From an uncultured Saprospiraceae bacterium (GTDB lineage Bacteria; Bacteroidota; Bacteroidia; Chitinophagales; Saprospiraceae): 64,000 nucleotides of DNA. A program made the position numbers and the translations under genes. Each line of letters starts with the position of its first letter. The stretch's first letter is position 1. Positions 33,729-43,631 of this stretch are shown piece after piece. Location of the stretch: positions 1-64,000 of the forward strand of contig CALJPQ010000001.1 in assembly GCA_937980645.1 (NCBI GenBank). The letters run 5' to 3'. The notes beneath the pieces are model-generated. The model saw only the letters and a program-made list of their open reading frames with translations. It made no database searches and was not told the DNA's origin.

Positions 33729-35630
33729 ATGGAAGACAGACAGAGCACACTGAATACCATCATCGGCATGGGGCTGATTTTTCTGCTGGTGTATTTGTGG
33801 ATGCAGTATTCGGCGCCGCCGCAGCCGCCTCAGCCAGCCTCGCCAGAGCAACCTGCCGCAACGGACACCCTGACAACGCCAGGCGTTCAGACTTCGGATA
33901 ATCCGGCCAAAACGACGGTTCAAACGGTACTGGACACAGGCGCACTTGCCGGGCGTTATGGTGTATTTGCGCCGGCGGCCACAGGCCAGAGCCGGCGCGT
34001 CGTGTTGGAAAACGACCTGGCGCGTATCACTTTTAACAGCAAAGGCGGGCGCATCGAAGAGGTTTTTTTAAAAAAATACTATAAAAGTCGTCCCGACAGT
34101 ACCGGCAAATTGGTGAAAACACCCGTGCGCCTGCTGGCCAATCCTAACAATCGCTTCGAGTACCTGATACCTGCGGCCGGAGCGCCCAATCGCATCAGCT
34201 CGGCCGAGCTGTACTTCGAGCCGACGCAAGAAGGGCGCACGGTCATTTTCCGCGCTCCTACGACCAATGGTGGCTACTTTGAGCAGCGCTATACGCTCAG
34301 CGACAACAACTACGAGCTCGACTACCGCGTGCGCGTACACCAGCCCAACCAAACCCTTGCTCCCGGACATGAAGCGCTCTTCCTTAAGTGGGTCAACCAC
34401 TTAGACAAACTCGAACCCAACCAGGACTATGAGCGCACTATGTCCACGGTGTATTTCAAGCCCGAAGACAACTCTCCCGACTACTGCAACTGCCGCAGCG
34501 ATGACGTCGAAACACTGGGCGACCGGCCGGTACGCTGGGTGAGCCACGCCAACCAGTTCTTCAACACATCGCTCATCGCCCGCAATTTCACGTTTACCGA
34601 CTTTACGGGCGAGACCATCATGCGCACCAACGCCGACCCAGCCCTGAAAACCCTGCGCACTTCGGCGCGCATCCCGCTCCAGGACGGCGAAGCGCACATG
34701 ACCGTCTTTGCCGGCCCCAACGAGTTTGAGTTGCTCCGCGCGTACGGCATTTCGTTGGAAGACATTATTCCCTTCGGCTCCAGCATTTTCGGCGCCATCA
34801 ACCGCTGGGTCATCCATCCGCTGTTCGACCTGCTGGCGCGCTTCATCGGCAATGCAGGCATCATTATCCTGGTACTCACGCTCATCGTCAAGCTGTTGCT
34901 CTACCCGCTGACGTACCGCATCGTGTACAACCAGGCAAAAATGTCGGCCCTGAAGCCTAAAATTGAGGAGCTGCGCAAGAAGTACGGCGACGATCAGCAA
35001 ACGCTGTCGGTGGAGACGATGAAACTGTATTCGGAGTTCAAAGTCAATCCGCTAGGCGGCTGTTTGCCGGTGTTGTTGCAGATGCCGATATGGTTTGCGC
35101 TGTACCGATTTTTTCCGGCAGCCATCGAATTTCGGCAGGCCAGTTTCTTATGGGCGGCCGACCTGTCGAGTTACGATGTGGCGCTTCGTTTGCCGTTCAG
35201 CATCTGGGGTTTGGGCGACCATTTGAGTGCTTTCACACTCATCTGGGTGGCCACCACGCTGTGGTACACTTGGTACTCGATGCGTCAGATGGACAGCGCT
35301 GCCATGGGCAATCCCGAACAGATGCGCGTCATGAAGTACATGCAGTACGGCATGCCCGTCATGTTTATGTTCTTCTTCAATACCTTCGCCTCGGGTCTGA
35401 CGCTGTACCTGTGCTTCAGCAACCTGCTCAACATTGGCCAGACCTTCTTCACCAAGGCGTTTCTGATTGACCACGAGAAAATTAAAGCGCAATTAGAGGC
35501 TAACAAGAACCGCCCGCGAAAAGCCGGCGGGTGGCGCGACCGCATTGATGCTATGATGCGCGAACAACAGCGCCTGCGCGAAGAACAGGCCAAACGCGAA
35601 CAACAACAGCAGCGCAAAAAGACCAAGTGA
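33729..35630 (+). CDS. yidC: Membrane protein insertase YidC
   Basis: A 633-residue inner-membrane insertase that places and folds membrane proteins with or without SecYEG. It has an N-terminal helix (about 10-27), a Pro/Gln-rich linker, the large periplasmic beta-domain (about 85-360) and the conserved five-helix core, marked by INRWVIHPLFDLLARFIGNAG (in part), KMSALKPKIEELRKKYGDD, GGCLPVLLQMPIWFALYRFF and the GMPVMFMFFFNTFASGLTLY helix. The C-terminal tail is basic and Gln/Arg-rich, as is common for ribosome contact. Start: ATG 33729, which gives MEDRQSTLNTIIG as in relatives; the frame is open further upstream without similarity. Confidence 0.95.
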   Translation: MEDRQSTLNTIIGMGLIFLLVYLWMQYSAPPQPPQPASPEQPAATDTLTTPGVQTSDNPAKTTVQTVLDTGALAGRYGVFAPAATGQSRRVVLENDLARITFNSKGGRIEEVFLKKYYKSRPDSTGKLVKTPVRLLANPNNRFEYLIPAAGAPNRISSAELYFEPTQEGRTVIFRAPTTNGGYFEQRYTLSDNNYELDYRVRVHQPNQTLAPGHEALFLKWVNHLDKLEPNQDYERTMSTVYFKPEDNSPDYCNCRSDDVETLGDRPVRWVSHANQFFNTSLIARNFTFTDFTGETIMRTNADPALKTLRTSARIPLQDGEAHMTVFAGPNEFELLRAYGISLEDIIPFGSSIFGAINRWVIHPLFDLLARFIGNAGIIILVLTLIVKLLLYPLTYRIVYNQAKMSALKPKIEELRKKYGDDQQTLSVETMKLYSEFKVNPLGGCLPVLLQMPIWFALYRFFPAAIEFRQASFLWAADLSSYDVALRLPFSIWGLGDHLSAFTLIWVATTLWYTWYSMRQMDSAAMGNPEQMRVMKYMQYGMPVMFMFFFNTFASGLTLYLCFSNLLNIGQTFFTKAFLIDHEKIKAQLEANKNRPRKAGGWRDRIDAMMREQQRLREEQAKREQQQQRKKTK

Positions 35631-35658
35631 GGGCATTCCCGCTGAAAGGTTCTTTTCT

Positions 35659-36837
35659 ATGAAAAATATGCACTGCTTTGCTGCGCTCACCCATCGCCGT
35701 TGGCATTCTGGCCAACAGACCCTCTGTTACGTCTTTTTTGCACTGCTCCTGCTGGCTCCGGCGCTTCACAGCCGGCTGAATGCCCAGGTTTACACACCTG
35801 TTTTTCCGGCGCTGAGCGGTTCGGCGCTCTATCAGGCGCTGGTGGCCAACTACAAGCCTGCAACAGTACTGGACTACGCCAATGCCCGCGACACCATGTT
35901 TGCGCGCGTTTATGCAGTGGACGACGACAGCGTGCGTTGCATCTACTCGACTCACACCCTGTATTTAGACCGGACGCAAAACCCACGCCAGTACCTGTTC
36001 CAGAACGGTGGCCCTCTGGGCATCAGCACGGAACACGCTTACCCACAGTCGAAAGGTGCCGGCAGTGGCAACGCCCGCAGCGATATGCACCACCTCTTCC
36101 CGGCCCGAACGCCCGTCAACGAAGCCCGTAGTAACAAGCCCTATGCCAACATCCCGGACGAACAGGTGCAGCAGTGGTTCTATAAAACCTTTACCCTGAC
36201 TGCAAAACCTGCCGTAAATGCACACCTATACAGTAGGTCAAATGTCGCCAACTTTGAGGTGCGTCAGGCGGCCAAAGGGGATATTGCTCGGGCGGTGTTT
36301 TACTTCTACACCATGTACACCACGGAGGCGCTCAATGCGGATCCGAATTTTTTTGAAAGCCAGCGCGCTACCCTGTGCCAGTGGCACTACCAGGACCGCG
36401 CCGACTCGGCTGAGCTGACAAAAACCTGGCGCATAGCACCTTATCAGCAAAACAAACCCAATCCCTTCGTCCTCGATTGCACGCTGGCGCGCCGGCTGTA
36501 TTGCCCGGAGCTACCTAACGATTGCCAGACGGTATCGGTTAAAACTCCAGAGACGCCCATGCTGCCTTTGCGCGTGATGCCCAACCCGTGGCGCGGGCAG
36601 GGTAGGGTAGAAGCGATCTTGCCCGAAAACGGTCAGGTACGTCTGCGCCTGCTCTCGGTATTGGGGCAGGAACTGGCCATCTGGCCCGCACAATCGGCCG
36701 AAGCGGGCGTTTTTGCGCTCGACTTCGAATGGCCTAACCGGCCGGCCAACGGCTTTGCCTTTTTAGAACTGACCCTGATACGGCCCGATGGCCAGCCGCT
36801 ACGAGGCCTGACAACTGTAATCCTGGAAAGCCACTGA
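35659..36837 (+). CDS. Secreted endonuclease I family protein with T9SS tail (copy 1)
   Basis: A 392-residue secreted nuclease of the EndA/NucM endonuclease I family (His-Me finger type). A signal peptide ends at LNAQ (residue 43). The catalytic block is EHAYPQSKGAGSGNARSDMHH (in part E125, H126) followed by LFPARTPVNEARSNKPY, which supplies the conserved Asn and Arg. After residue 285 there is a T9SS sorting domain (VMPNPWRGQG ... VLGQEL). It probably degrades extracellular DNA for phosphate or in biofilm turnover. The leader is long; starting at ATG 35668 would shorten it by three residues. It is followed after 52 bases by a close paralogue. Confidence 0.88.
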   Translation: MKNMHCFAALTHRRWHSGQQTLCYVFFALLLLAPALHSRLNAQVYTPVFPALSGSALYQALVANYKPATVLDYANARDTMFARVYAVDDDSVRCIYSTHTLYLDRTQNPRQYLFQNGGPLGISTEHAYPQSKGAGSGNARSDMHHLFPARTPVNEARSNKPYANIPDEQVQQWFYKTFTLTAKPAVNAHLYSRSNVANFEVRQAAKGDIARAVFYFYTMYTTEALNADPNFFESQRATLCQWHYQDRADSAELTKTWRIAPYQQNKPNPFVLDCTLARRLYCPELPNDCQTVSVKTPETPMLPLRVMPNPWRGQGRVEAILPENGQVRLRLLSVLGQELAIWPAQSAEAGVFALDFEWPNRPANGFAFLELTLIRPDGQPLRGLTTVILESH

Positions 36838-36889
36838 ACCAGGCACCTGACCTTTTCGCTATTCCCATTCTCATTGTAATCTGTACCTG

Positions 36890-38029
36890 ATGCCCAATCT
36901 GTACATTCGGTTCTCCGTTCAGTTAGCTTGCCTGCTCGCGCTGCTCTCATGGGTGCAGGTGCTGCCAAACAGGCTTGATGCTCAGGTTTATACGCCCGTA
37001 TTTCCCAACCTGAATGGTTCAGAGCTGTACCAGGCGGTGGTAACCCAGTATAAGCCTTCTAAAGTGCTGAATTACGCCAATGCGCGCGACACCATGTACG
37101 CACGGGTCTTTTCTGTAGATGACGACAGCGTGCGCTGCATCTACTCCATGCACGCGCTGTACTTAGACCGCACGCAAAAACCGCGGCAATACCTGTATCA
37201 GGACGGCGGCCCGTTGGGCATCAGCGCCGAACACGTCTATCCGCAGTCGAAGGGCGCGGGCAGCGGCAACCCCCGCAGCGACATGCACCACCTCTTCCCG
37301 GCCCGTACGCCTGTCAATATCGCTCGCAGTAATAAGCCTTTTGCCAATATACCGGACGAAAAAACCAACCAATGGTTCTACCGAACTTTTGTCCTGACCT
37401 CAAAACCCGCAGCCAACGCCCACCTGTACAGCAAATCGAACAGCACGAACTTTGAGCCGCATCAGGCCGCTAAAGGCGATGTAGCGCGCGCTGTCTTCTA
37501 CTTCTATACCATGTACACGACCGAAGCGCTTAATGCGGATCCGAACTTTTTTGAAATCCAGCGCGCCACGTTGTGCCAGTGGCATTACCAGGACCGCGCT
37601 GACTCGGCCGAACTGATAAGAACGTGGCGCATAGCACCTTATCAGGAAAACAAGCCCAATCCGTTTATTCTCGATTGCACGCTGGCGCGTCGGTTGTATT
37701 GCCCGGAATTGCCCGATGATTGTTCGACGACGACTGCCCAAAGGCCGACGAGGCTGCCCTTGCGGGTCGTGCCCAACCCGTGGCACGGGCAGGGGAGGGT
37801 AGAGACCCTCTTACCTGAAAGCGGCCAGGTGCGCCTGCGCCTGCTCTCGGTGCTGGGGCAGGAACTATTCACCTGGCCCGCACAATCGGCCGACGCCGGG
37901 CCACTAACGCTCAGTCTGGAATTGCCGGACTCTCTCGCCAGCGGCTTTGCCGTTCTGGAACTCATCCTGACGCCCCTCGATGGCTCTTCGTTGCGCGGTG
38001 TGGCCATGGTCGTCGTCGGGCCGTATTAA
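36890..38029 (+). CDS. Secreted endonuclease I family protein with T9SS tail (copy 2)
   Basis: A 379-residue paralogue of the upstream gene, very similar across the nuclease domain (for example EHVYPQSKGAGSGNPRSDMH with E114, H115, and FYFYTMYTTEALNADPNFFE in both). It has its own signal peptide (cleaved at LDAQ) and T9SS tail (VVPNPWHGQG). Signal peptides and C-terminal tails differ more than the nuclease core, so the duplication is not brand new or the core is under selection. The two may act together outside the cell on nucleic acids. Confidence 0.88.
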   Translation: MPNLYIRFSVQLACLLALLSWVQVLPNRLDAQVYTPVFPNLNGSELYQAVVTQYKPSKVLNYANARDTMYARVFSVDDDSVRCIYSMHALYLDRTQKPRQYLYQDGGPLGISAEHVYPQSKGAGSGNPRSDMHHLFPARTPVNIARSNKPFANIPDEKTNQWFYRTFVLTSKPAANAHLYSKSNSTNFEPHQAAKGDVARAVFYFYTMYTTEALNADPNFFEIQRATLCQWHYQDRADSAELIRTWRIAPYQENKPNPFILDCTLARRLYCPELPDDCSTTTAQRPTRLPLRVVPNPWHGQGRVETLLPESGQVRLRLLSVLGQELFTWPAQSADAGPLTLSLELPDSLASGFAVLELILTPLDGSSLRGVAMVVVGPY

Positions 38030-38065
38030 AAGCATTTTATCCTTCACCACTGTCCACCTCGTTTC

Positions 38066-38728
38066 ATGCTTGACTTGCTCGCTCAGTTTTTTGACTTCAT
38101 CCGCCATTTAGATGTCCATTTGGAAAGCATTATGCGCGACTACCAGCTGCTCACCTATGTCCTGCTGGCGCTCATTATTTTCTGTGAAACGGGTTTGGTG
38201 GTAACGCCCTTTTTGCCCGGCGACTCGCTGCTCTTTGCTGCCGGGGCCATCACGGCCAAAACGGGCATTCTCAACGTGTGGCTGCTCATTCCTATCCTCT
38301 TTTGTGCGGCCATTCTGGGCGACAATACGAACTATTTCTTCGGCAAATTTCTGGGCGACCGCGTGTTCACGCGCGATTACTGGTTTATCAAACGCAAACA
38401 CGTGGAGCGCACGCAGGAGTTCTATGAAAAGTATGGCGGTCGAACGCTCGTCATTGCTCGCTTCGTGCCCATCGTGCGCACGTTCGCGCCCTTCGTGGCC
38501 GGTGTGGGTCAGATGCGCTACCGCCGTTTCATCGGCTACTGCATCGGCGGCGGCATCCTGTGGGTTACCAGTCTGACGCTGGCTGGCTACTATTTCGGCC
38601 AGATACCCATTGTGAAAAACAATTTTGAAATCGTGGTCTTTGGCATCATTGCCGTGTCGTTGCTGCCCATTGCCTTTGAGTTCATCCGCAACGCGCGCTG
38701 GATGCCGCGACGCAATTTTCCCAAATAA
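38066..38728 (+). CDS. DedA-family membrane protein
   Basis: A 220-residue integral membrane protein of the DedA/SNARE-associated family. The family signatures ETGLVVTPFLPGDSLLF and GRTLVIARFVPIVRTFAPFVAGVGQM are clear, with helices around 30-50, 55-75, 140-160 and 180-200. DedA proteins are now linked to lipid flipping, including undecaprenyl phosphate recycling in some members, and to membrane energetics. It starts 36 bases after the nuclease gene. The next gene, a glycosyltransferase, starts 20 bases further on and may be co-transcribed, which would fit an envelope role. Confidence 0.9.
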   Translation: MLDLLAQFFDFIRHLDVHLESIMRDYQLLTYVLLALIIFCETGLVVTPFLPGDSLLFAAGAITAKTGILNVWLLIPILFCAAILGDNTNYFFGKFLGDRVFTRDYWFIKRKHVERTQEFYEKYGGRTLVIARFVPIVRTFAPFVAGVGQMRYRRFIGYCIGGGILWVTSLTLAGYYFGQIPIVKNNFEIVVFGIIAVSLLPIAFEFIRNARWMPRRNFPK

Positions 38729-38748
38729 ATCCCGGCTCGCCCACGCCC

Positions 38749-39951
38749 ATGCGCGTCTTGCACCTGTTCGATTACTATCTGCCTACGACGCTCAACTGGG
38801 TCAGCTACCTGCTGCGGTATCTGCCTGATACGCAGGTGGAAATCGGCGCGCCCTGGATGATTCAAGGTGAGTTCTGGCAGTCCTCGTTCCGGGCCTACCG
38901 GTATCCGTTTCAGCTATCGGGCCTGCTGGATGCTCGCTCGGAGGCAGATTTTCTGGCCTTCCGCCGCCTGTTCACGCGCTCGCAGCGCTTTTTGCCCACC
39001 TATGCTTACTGGCTGGCGGGGCGTCTGAGCACTTCGCCCCCCGATGTGCTGCATGCACACTTTGGACCGGTGGGCTGCTTGTATGCGCCAATGGCTCGCC
39101 GACTGCGCCGACCGTTGGTAGTAACGTTCTATGGCTTTGACTACGAGAAAATTCTGCACGTACGCCCGGCCTTTCGGCAACAATACCAGCGGCTGTTCGA
39201 GCAGGCAGCGCGCTTGGTGGTGGCCAGCCCGTTTGGAGCGGCGCGTTTGAGCGCCTTAGGTTGCCCTTCCGACAAAATTGCCATTGTGCCGCCCAGCCCG
39301 GACCTGTCGGTCTTCTCATTTCATAAAAGAACCAAACCTGCCGGGCGTCTGCACTTAGTGCAGGTAGCTACGTTTACGCCCAAAAAGGGCCATCTGACGA
39401 CGTTAGAGGCGGTACGCCAGGCGCTTCCGGCCTGCCCCGGCCTGCACTTGACGCTGGCAGGCGAGCGCTACGATGAGCGGCTGTACCGACAGGTGCTGGA
39501 TTTCATCGAAAAACACCGATTAGGGGCATGTGTAACGCTGCTGCCTCCAGTAGAACACCGCCAGATGCCGGCTTTTCTGGCGGGATTCGATGCTTTAATC
39601 CATCCCAGCCAGCGCGCTGCCGACGGCGACCACGAGGCCTCACCGGTGGCCTTGCTCGAGGCCCAGGCCACAGGGCTGCCCGTGATGGCCACGCGCCACG
39701 CCGACTTGCCGCTGCTGGTGGCACATGCGAGAACGGGTCTGCTGGTCGAGGAAGGCGACGCCGGAGCATTGGCGCAAAGCATCCAGCGCTTTTACACCAT
39801 GGAAAGCGCTGAATACGAAGCCTTTGCACAGCGCGCTCGGGTACATGTAGAACAGAACTACGACGTGCGCCAGAGCGCGCTGCGGTTGCGGGCGCTGTAT
39901 GCGGCGCTCTTAGCTGGTGCAGGGCAAAGCCCTGAGGATAGGTGGATGTGA
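38749..39951 (+). CDS. Glycosyltransferase family 4
   Basis: A 400-residue GT-B enzyme. The N-terminal acceptor half has LHLFDYYLPTTLNWV and HAHFGPVG; the donor half has VATFTPKKGH, HPSQRAADGDHEASPVALLE, and GLPVMATRHADLP. The EASPVALLEAQ stretch is the EX7E motif. This type is seen in exopolysaccharide clusters. Together with the DedA gene just upstream it may serve envelope glycan synthesis. Donor and acceptor are unknown. Confidence 0.85.
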   Translation: MRVLHLFDYYLPTTLNWVSYLLRYLPDTQVEIGAPWMIQGEFWQSSFRAYRYPFQLSGLLDARSEADFLAFRRLFTRSQRFLPTYAYWLAGRLSTSPPDVLHAHFGPVGCLYAPMARRLRRPLVVTFYGFDYEKILHVRPAFRQQYQRLFEQAARLVVASPFGAARLSALGCPSDKIAIVPPSPDLSVFSFHKRTKPAGRLHLVQVATFTPKKGHLTTLEAVRQALPACPGLHLTLAGERYDERLYRQVLDFIEKHRLGACVTLLPPVEHRQMPAFLAGFDALIHPSQRAADGDHEASPVALLEAQATGLPVMATRHADLPLLVAHARTGLLVEEGDAGALAQSIQRFYTMESAEYEAFAQRARVHVEQNYDVRQSALRLRALYAALLAGAGQSPEDRWM

Positions 39952-39971
39952 GGCCGGAGCCTCGCATGAGC

Positions 39972-42443
39972 TTAGCGCCACCGTTTGGTCAGTTCTACCC
40001 AGAAGACGCTGATAAATGCGGTCAGTGTGCAGAGCCCCAGCTCGGTGGGGGTAAGTGCTTCCATTTGGAACAGCCCGCGCACCCACGGTACGAACAGGAC
40101 GGCAGCCAGCACGAGGGCTGCTGCTGCCAGTACGAGCCATAGGGTGCGGTTGGGATAGCGCAGGGTATGCACAATGCTGTGCTCAAAGGAGCGGTTGGCC
40201 AATGTCAGGAAGATATTGGCGACCATGAGCGTGGCGAATACAAAGGCTCGTGTTTTTGCCTCGCTGGCACCCTGAGCGATGGCGTAGTGATATAGCACAA
40301 AGATGCCGGCCGTGATAGCCAGGCCCTGGATGAGGCTAAGCATCACTTCGCCGAATGAGAACAGAGAGGCCTGATGACGACGCGGCGGCTGTTCCAACAA
40401 GTCGGGATCGCCCGGGTCGTTCTCATAAGCGACCGCACAGGTAGGGTCCATGAGTAGTTCCATGAAGATCACGTGCACGGGGGCCAGCATGTACAGGTAG
40501 TGCCAGCCGAACATGAGTGGCAGAACGACCGTCAGCACAATGGGCACGTGGATGCTGATGACGTACCGGATGGCCTTGCGCAGGTTGGCATAGATGCGGC
40601 GGCCCATTTCGATGGCCGTTACCATGCGCGAAAGGTCATCGTCGAGCAATACCATGGAGGCTGCTGCGCGTGCGGTCTCTGTGCCTCGGCGTCCCATAGC
40701 GATGCCGATTTGGGCGGCTTTGAGTGCGGGAGCGTCGTTGACGCCGTCGCCGGTCATGGCCACGACTTCGCCGTTGGCCTTCAGGGCCTCTACGATGCGC
40801 AGTTTGGCCTCTGGGAACATGCGGGCGAAGACGGAGGTAGGGCCTACCTGTTGCTGCAGGGCCTGTGGCGTCATGTTCATGACTTCCTGGCCTGTCAATG
40901 TGGTGCCGTTGTGGCGTAGGCCGCTGCGTTCGGCGATGTTCAGGGCAGTAGCCGGGTGGTCGCCGGTGATCATTTTCACCTGAACACCAGCGGCATAGAA
41001 GCGCTCGAATACGGCCCGGATATTGGGCTTGGGTGGGTCATGAAGGGCTACCAGTCCTTCAAATTGCCAATGGAAATCGTCCTGGCTGTTGGGCAGTTTG
41101 CCGGAGGTGCAGGTTGCCGAGGCTACCCCCAGGATGCGGTACCCCTTTTCAGCCAGCTGTTGTGTTTTTTCCAATACATCCTTGCGCGTGGTGTCATCTA
41201 CGGATGCGCAGACGCAGAGGACTCGTTCTACCGCACCTTTAGCAGCCACGATGAGGTCATCGTCGCCCAGCACGCTTGCAAACACATGAGTCATCATAGG
41301 CGGAGTTCCGCCCAGCGGGTACTCGCGAAACAGGCGAAAATGTGGGCGGCGGTCTATGGCAGTCTGGCGTGCGTAAGCTTCATGGATAGCCACTTCCATG
41401 GCGTCGAACGGCTCTGGCTCGCTGGCCCACATGGCGTATTCCAGGCATAGATTGCGGCCAGAGTAATCGAGCACCTCAGCCACAGTCATGCGGTTTTCGG
41501 TGATGGTGCCTGTTTTATCTAAGCAAATCACAGTGGCCGAGCCAAGGCTCTCTACTGTTTTGGGCTGCTTGACTAAGATGCTGCGCTGACTCATGCGATA
41601 GGCACCCAGGGCCATGAAAGAAGCAAAGGCCACGGGTATTTCGGAGGGCAGGATGGCCATGGCCAGCGATAACGAGTACAACAACGCTGCGGCGAGTTGT
41701 TGTGTGTAAAAGAGGTTGATGGCCAATACCAGGACAAAGGCCGCCAGACCCGCATATAGCATCTGACGTACGAAGCGCTCCAGCTGGCGCTGTAGAGGTG
41801 TTGGCTCCGGCTTAGTCGCCTCAACGGCGCGGCCCAGACGGCCGAACTCAGTAGCATTGCCAACGGCCTCCACACGACCGACGCCCATGCCAGTGGCGAT
41901 TACCGTACCCTGATACAGGCGGTTTTGGTCGGCCTGTACCGATTTGGACACGGGTAGAGACTCGCCTGTCAGGAGCGACTCATCTACTGTCAGGTCGTTC
42001 TGGTGTACCACGATGGCGTCAGCAGGCAAGCGCTCGCCTTCCGAAAACAACACGATATCGCCTACTACTAACTCCTCCGAACGCACCAGCACCTCGCGAC
42101 CACCGCGACGCACCCGCACCAGGGGCTGCGTGTATTGGCGAAGGGCCTCTAATGCTCGCTCGCTTCGGTACTCCTGGGCAACCTCGATTATCATCACAAA
42201 AAGGATTGCCGCCGCCATCAGCCAGCCCTCTGTGTAATCGCCTAATACAAAGTACAACGCACAGGCTACCAGCAAGAGCAGGAAAACAGGCTCCTGGAGC
42301 GTTTGCCAGACCAGATGCGCCAGCTGCCGGCGCTCGTGCCATTGGAGGATATTGGAGCCGTACCGGGCACGGCTATCGGCTACTTCGGCCTCCGTCAGGC
42401 CATGAAGTTCCGTAAAAGAAGACTTGTTTTCGGTTTCAACCAT
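39972..42443 (-). CDS. Cation-transporting P-type ATPase
   Basis: An 823-residue P-type ATPase with the cation-ATPase N-terminal domain (HGLTEAEVADSRARYG), actuator motif LTGES, phosphorylation motif DKTGTITENR (Asp around residue 309), MITGDHPATA and hinge MTGDGVNDAPALK, then a C-terminal helix bundle. The helix-4 motif is PSEIPV rather than the PEGLP of typical calcium pumps, so ion specificity (calcium, proton or other) is open. It has no CPx or N-terminal metal-binding domain, which argues against copper or zinc. It is transcribed towards the glycosyltransferase, with 20 bases between the stops. Confidence 0.9.
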   Translation of the reverse strand: MVETENKSSFTELHGLTEAEVADSRARYGSNILQWHERRQLAHLVWQTLQEPVFLLLLVACALYFVLGDYTEGWLMAAAILFVMIIEVAQEYRSERALEALRQYTQPLVRVRRGGREVLVRSEELVVGDIVLFSEGERLPADAIVVHQNDLTVDESLLTGESLPVSKSVQADQNRLYQGTVIATGMGVGRVEAVGNATEFGRLGRAVEATKPEPTPLQRQLERFVRQMLYAGLAAFVLVLAINLFYTQQLAAALLYSLSLAMAILPSEIPVAFASFMALGAYRMSQRSILVKQPKTVESLGSATVICLDKTGTITENRMTVAEVLDYSGRNLCLEYAMWASEPEPFDAMEVAIHEAYARQTAIDRRPHFRLFREYPLGGTPPMMTHVFASVLGDDDLIVAAKGAVERVLCVCASVDDTTRKDVLEKTQQLAEKGYRILGVASATCTSGKLPNSQDDFHWQFEGLVALHDPPKPNIRAVFERFYAAGVQVKMITGDHPATALNIAERSGLRHNGTTLTGQEVMNMTPQALQQQVGPTSVFARMFPEAKLRIVEALKANGEVVAMTGDGVNDAPALKAAQIGIAMGRRGTETARAAASMVLLDDDLSRMVTAIEMGRRIYANLRKAIRYVISIHVPIVLTVVLPLMFGWHYLYMLAPVHVIFMELLMDPTCAVAYENDPGDPDLLEQPPRRHQASLFSFGEVMLSLIQGLAITAGIFVLYHYAIAQGASEAKTRAFVFATLMVANIFLTLANRSFEHSIVHTLRYPNRTLWLVLAAAALVLAAVLFVPWVRGLFQMEALTPTELGLCTLTAFISVFWVELTKRWR

Positions 42444-42487
42444 GTTTGTTTACAAAGTGGAAGGCGAAGTTATGGGCAGAATGTTAC

Positions 42488-42496
42488 CCAAAAGTA
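42488..42496 (-). promoter_or_regulatory. Putative -7 element (TACTTTTGG) for the P-type ATPase
   Basis: On the - strand this matches TAnnTTTG and lies 45 bases before the ATPase ATG at 42443. Confidence 0.4.
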
Positions 42497-42584
42497 AAAC
42501 TCCTCCAACTCTAAGGGCATTCTAATGAACAGGAGGCATACTTCACCTTCGAGGGCGGCGTTTAGCCCGACAATTGAAGCCATT

Positions 42585-43631
42585 ATGAGGTGTCTGATTA
42601 CCTGCTTTTTATCGCGCTTTATTGTAGCGCATTGGCTTTTGTGGTTTGCGGCTTGCCACGGCGGATCAGCCGATGTTTCGGTGCTCCGCACTGTGGCAGC
42701 TACATCGCTTCGGCAAACACCTGAAGAAAACGGCGCGATAATTCGGTCGTTGCGCGCAGGCGAAGCTCTTTTCGAGGCGGGTGAGGTCAGCCCTCACCTG
42801 TCGGGCATCTACCTGGGCAGTTCGCTGTTGTGGGAACCATGGTTGCGCGTGCGCACCTCCGACGGCCAGACGGGATGGGTCTTCGGAGGGCTGGTAAAAC
42901 TCGAGGGGCAAACGGTGGAAGAAACCCTTCGTTGGCAGCACGAAAAGCGCCTGCAAGCCCTTTTCGGAACACTCTATGCGCAACGCCTGCTTCGCTGGTC
43001 GGCGCAGGACGTCGGTACTGACTCTGAACTGGCCGAACATCTGCGGGCTGGACTTGCTCTGCGCGATATGCTCCAGACGGCTTTGCGCTACGGCTTGCGG
43101 AGACCCACACCAGAGGCGCAACCCAACCTGCGTTGGCTCGATGAATACTTGCGCTATTTCCGGCGCTATCGGGGTGGTATTGCCTTAGATTACGGTGCAT
43201 TGGCACGCGAAGCACAGCAGACGGAAGGCCAACAGGACGACTATTTTGCCCAACTTTGTCTTCGACTCTATCCGATAGATAGCATGGAGTCTCCCTTGCC
43301 TGTATGGGTTTTCCCGATGAGCTGGACAGAGAGCGCCAGTAACCTCGGAGCCGGGCATCATTGGGCTACTTTGCGCAGCCTTGACCAGGCCCTTGGGGAA
43401 GCACCTTTATTTGAGGCAGAGTGGGAACGCCTGAAAAATCTCGTGCTGGAGGATATTCTCGACGATGAGCGCAGCTATTGGCAGCCATTGTCCAGAGTAC
43501 TGGTGGAGTTGGACCAGATACTCGCACATCCGCCCGCATGTTTAACACCGCAAGAACGCGCTGCCCTTGGCCTGCGTCGCCAGATGCTGGTGCGAGGGAT
43601 GGCCCGCACCGACGTGCGCTCAGGGCGCTGA
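42585..43631 (+). CDS. SH3-domain lipoprotein
   Basis: A 348-residue lipoprotein. The leader ends with lipobox FAAC (C24). Residues about 30-105 look like a bacterial SH3 domain (VAATSLRQTPEENGAIIRSL ... WLRVRTSDGQTGWVFGGLV). The remaining 240 residues are helical and have no match I recognise. Start: ATG 42585 gives a lipoprotein signal, while the frame back to 42525 adds a hydrophilic stretch. Its end overlaps the convergent nucleoside phosphorylase gene by 12 bases. The SH3 fold suggests binding to cell wall or protein. Confidence 0.75.
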   Translation: MRCLITCFLSRFIVAHWLLWFAACHGGSADVSVLRTVAATSLRQTPEENGAIIRSLRAGEALFEAGEVSPHLSGIYLGSSLLWEPWLRVRTSDGQTGWVFGGLVKLEGQTVEETLRWQHEKRLQALFGTLYAQRLLRWSAQDVGTDSELAEHLRAGLALRDMLQTALRYGLRRPTPEAQPNLRWLDEYLRYFRRYRGGIALDYGALAREAQQTEGQQDDYFAQLCLRLYPIDSMESPLPVWVFPMSWTESASNLGAGHHWATLRSLDQALGEAPLFEAEWERLKNLVLEDILDDERSYWQPLSRVLVELDQILAHPPACLTPQERAALGLRRQMLVRGMARTDVRSGR

